Of a stretch of 5,571 bases of DNA, positions 5,502-5,571 are shown one piece after another. Numbering within the stretch: the stretch's first letter is position 1; each line of letters begins with the position of its first letter. The translations under genes were made by a program, and so were the position numbers. The notes beneath the pieces are model-generated. The model did not search any database. It was not told the origin of the DNA and saw nothing but the letters and a program-made list of their open reading frames with translations. Source of the DNA: Prevotellaceae bacterium (lineage in GTDB: Bacteria; Bacteroidota; Bacteroidia; Bacteroidales; UBA932); the NCBI GenBank assembly GCA_031257455.1, contig JAIROQ010000053.1:1-5571 (forward strand), given 5' to 3'.

Positions 5502-5554
5502 CGCATGACTTACGACTAAAAGCCATTTTCAACTTTCCACTCTCCATTTTCAAC
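5502..5554 (-). repeat. Pyrimidine-rich heptamers, inverted relative to the folP tail
   Basis: GACTTACGACTAAA (5507-5520) recalls the array after nth. It is followed by four heptamers, TTTCAAC, TTTCCAC, TCTCCAT and TTTCAAC (5527-5554). Read on the - strand these are GTTGAAA, ATGGAGA, GTGGAAA and GTTGAAA, close to the words that encode the FolP C-terminus at 1917-1940. The same word family thus occurs in both orientations 3.6 kb apart. Confidence 0.8.
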
Positions 5555-5555
5555 T

Positions 5556-5571
5556 AAAAAGCCCCGAAGGG
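5556..5571. terminator. Left half of a terminator-like hairpin at the window edge
   Basis: AAAAAGCCCCGAAGGG runs to the last base. If the next bases complete GGGGCTTTTT, it would be a short GC-rich stem with an A-tract before and a T-tract after, able to stop transcription from either side. The right arm lies outside the window, so this is a prediction. It would fit a convergent gene on the - strand to the right. Confidence 0.4.

Overview
The window most likely comes from a member of the Bacteroidota, probably of Bacteroidales type. The evidence is a TAnnTTTG-type promoter element at 109-116, starts without Shine-Dalgarno sequences, a PorT-like outer-membrane beta-barrel protein with a short signal peptide ending in AQ, and a ComEC protein whose C-terminal metallo-beta-lactamase-like domain has lost its metal ligands. 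The coding sequence is roughly half GC, while the intergenic DNA is mostly AT-rich simple repeats with GC-rich islands. The species cannot be named from this sequence.

Four complete genes lie on the + strand, separated by gaps of about 110-200 bases. They are a secreted outer-membrane beta-barrel protein of unknown role (195-983), dihydropteroate synthase FolP of folate synthesis (1113-1967), a ComEC/Rec2-family DNA-translocation channel (2091-4178; a TTG at 2070 is a less likely start), and endonuclease III Nth (4379-5014). ComEC and Nth both handle DNA, in uptake and base-excision repair, but the four genes do not form an obvious single pathway. Bases 1-120 hold an unassigned window-edge segment and the only convincing promoter. 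Bases 5015-5571 hold no credible gene, only repeats, an element with inverted ends of about 138 bp, a long AT-rich hairpin and half of a terminator-like hairpin.

The striking feature is the intergenic DNA. Every gap is built the same way. Tandem runs of a short word, nearly always 7 bp and sometimes 8 or 15 bp, alternate with short GC-rich 'hinges' of three recurring types: (1) TTGGCTGrCGCGyCAGC, palindromic in its best form; (2) TTGGCTkACGCCA; (3) GCGCTTGTCGC. The heptamer differs from run to run, but the hinges and the order of modules are conserved, and some modules occur inverted. The runs extend into the genes: the folP start codon lies in a repeat unit, several stop codons lie in or against repeats, and the last 16 residues of FolP are encoded by repeat DNA. 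This hinge-and-heptamer architecture is the main candidate here for an undescribed system.
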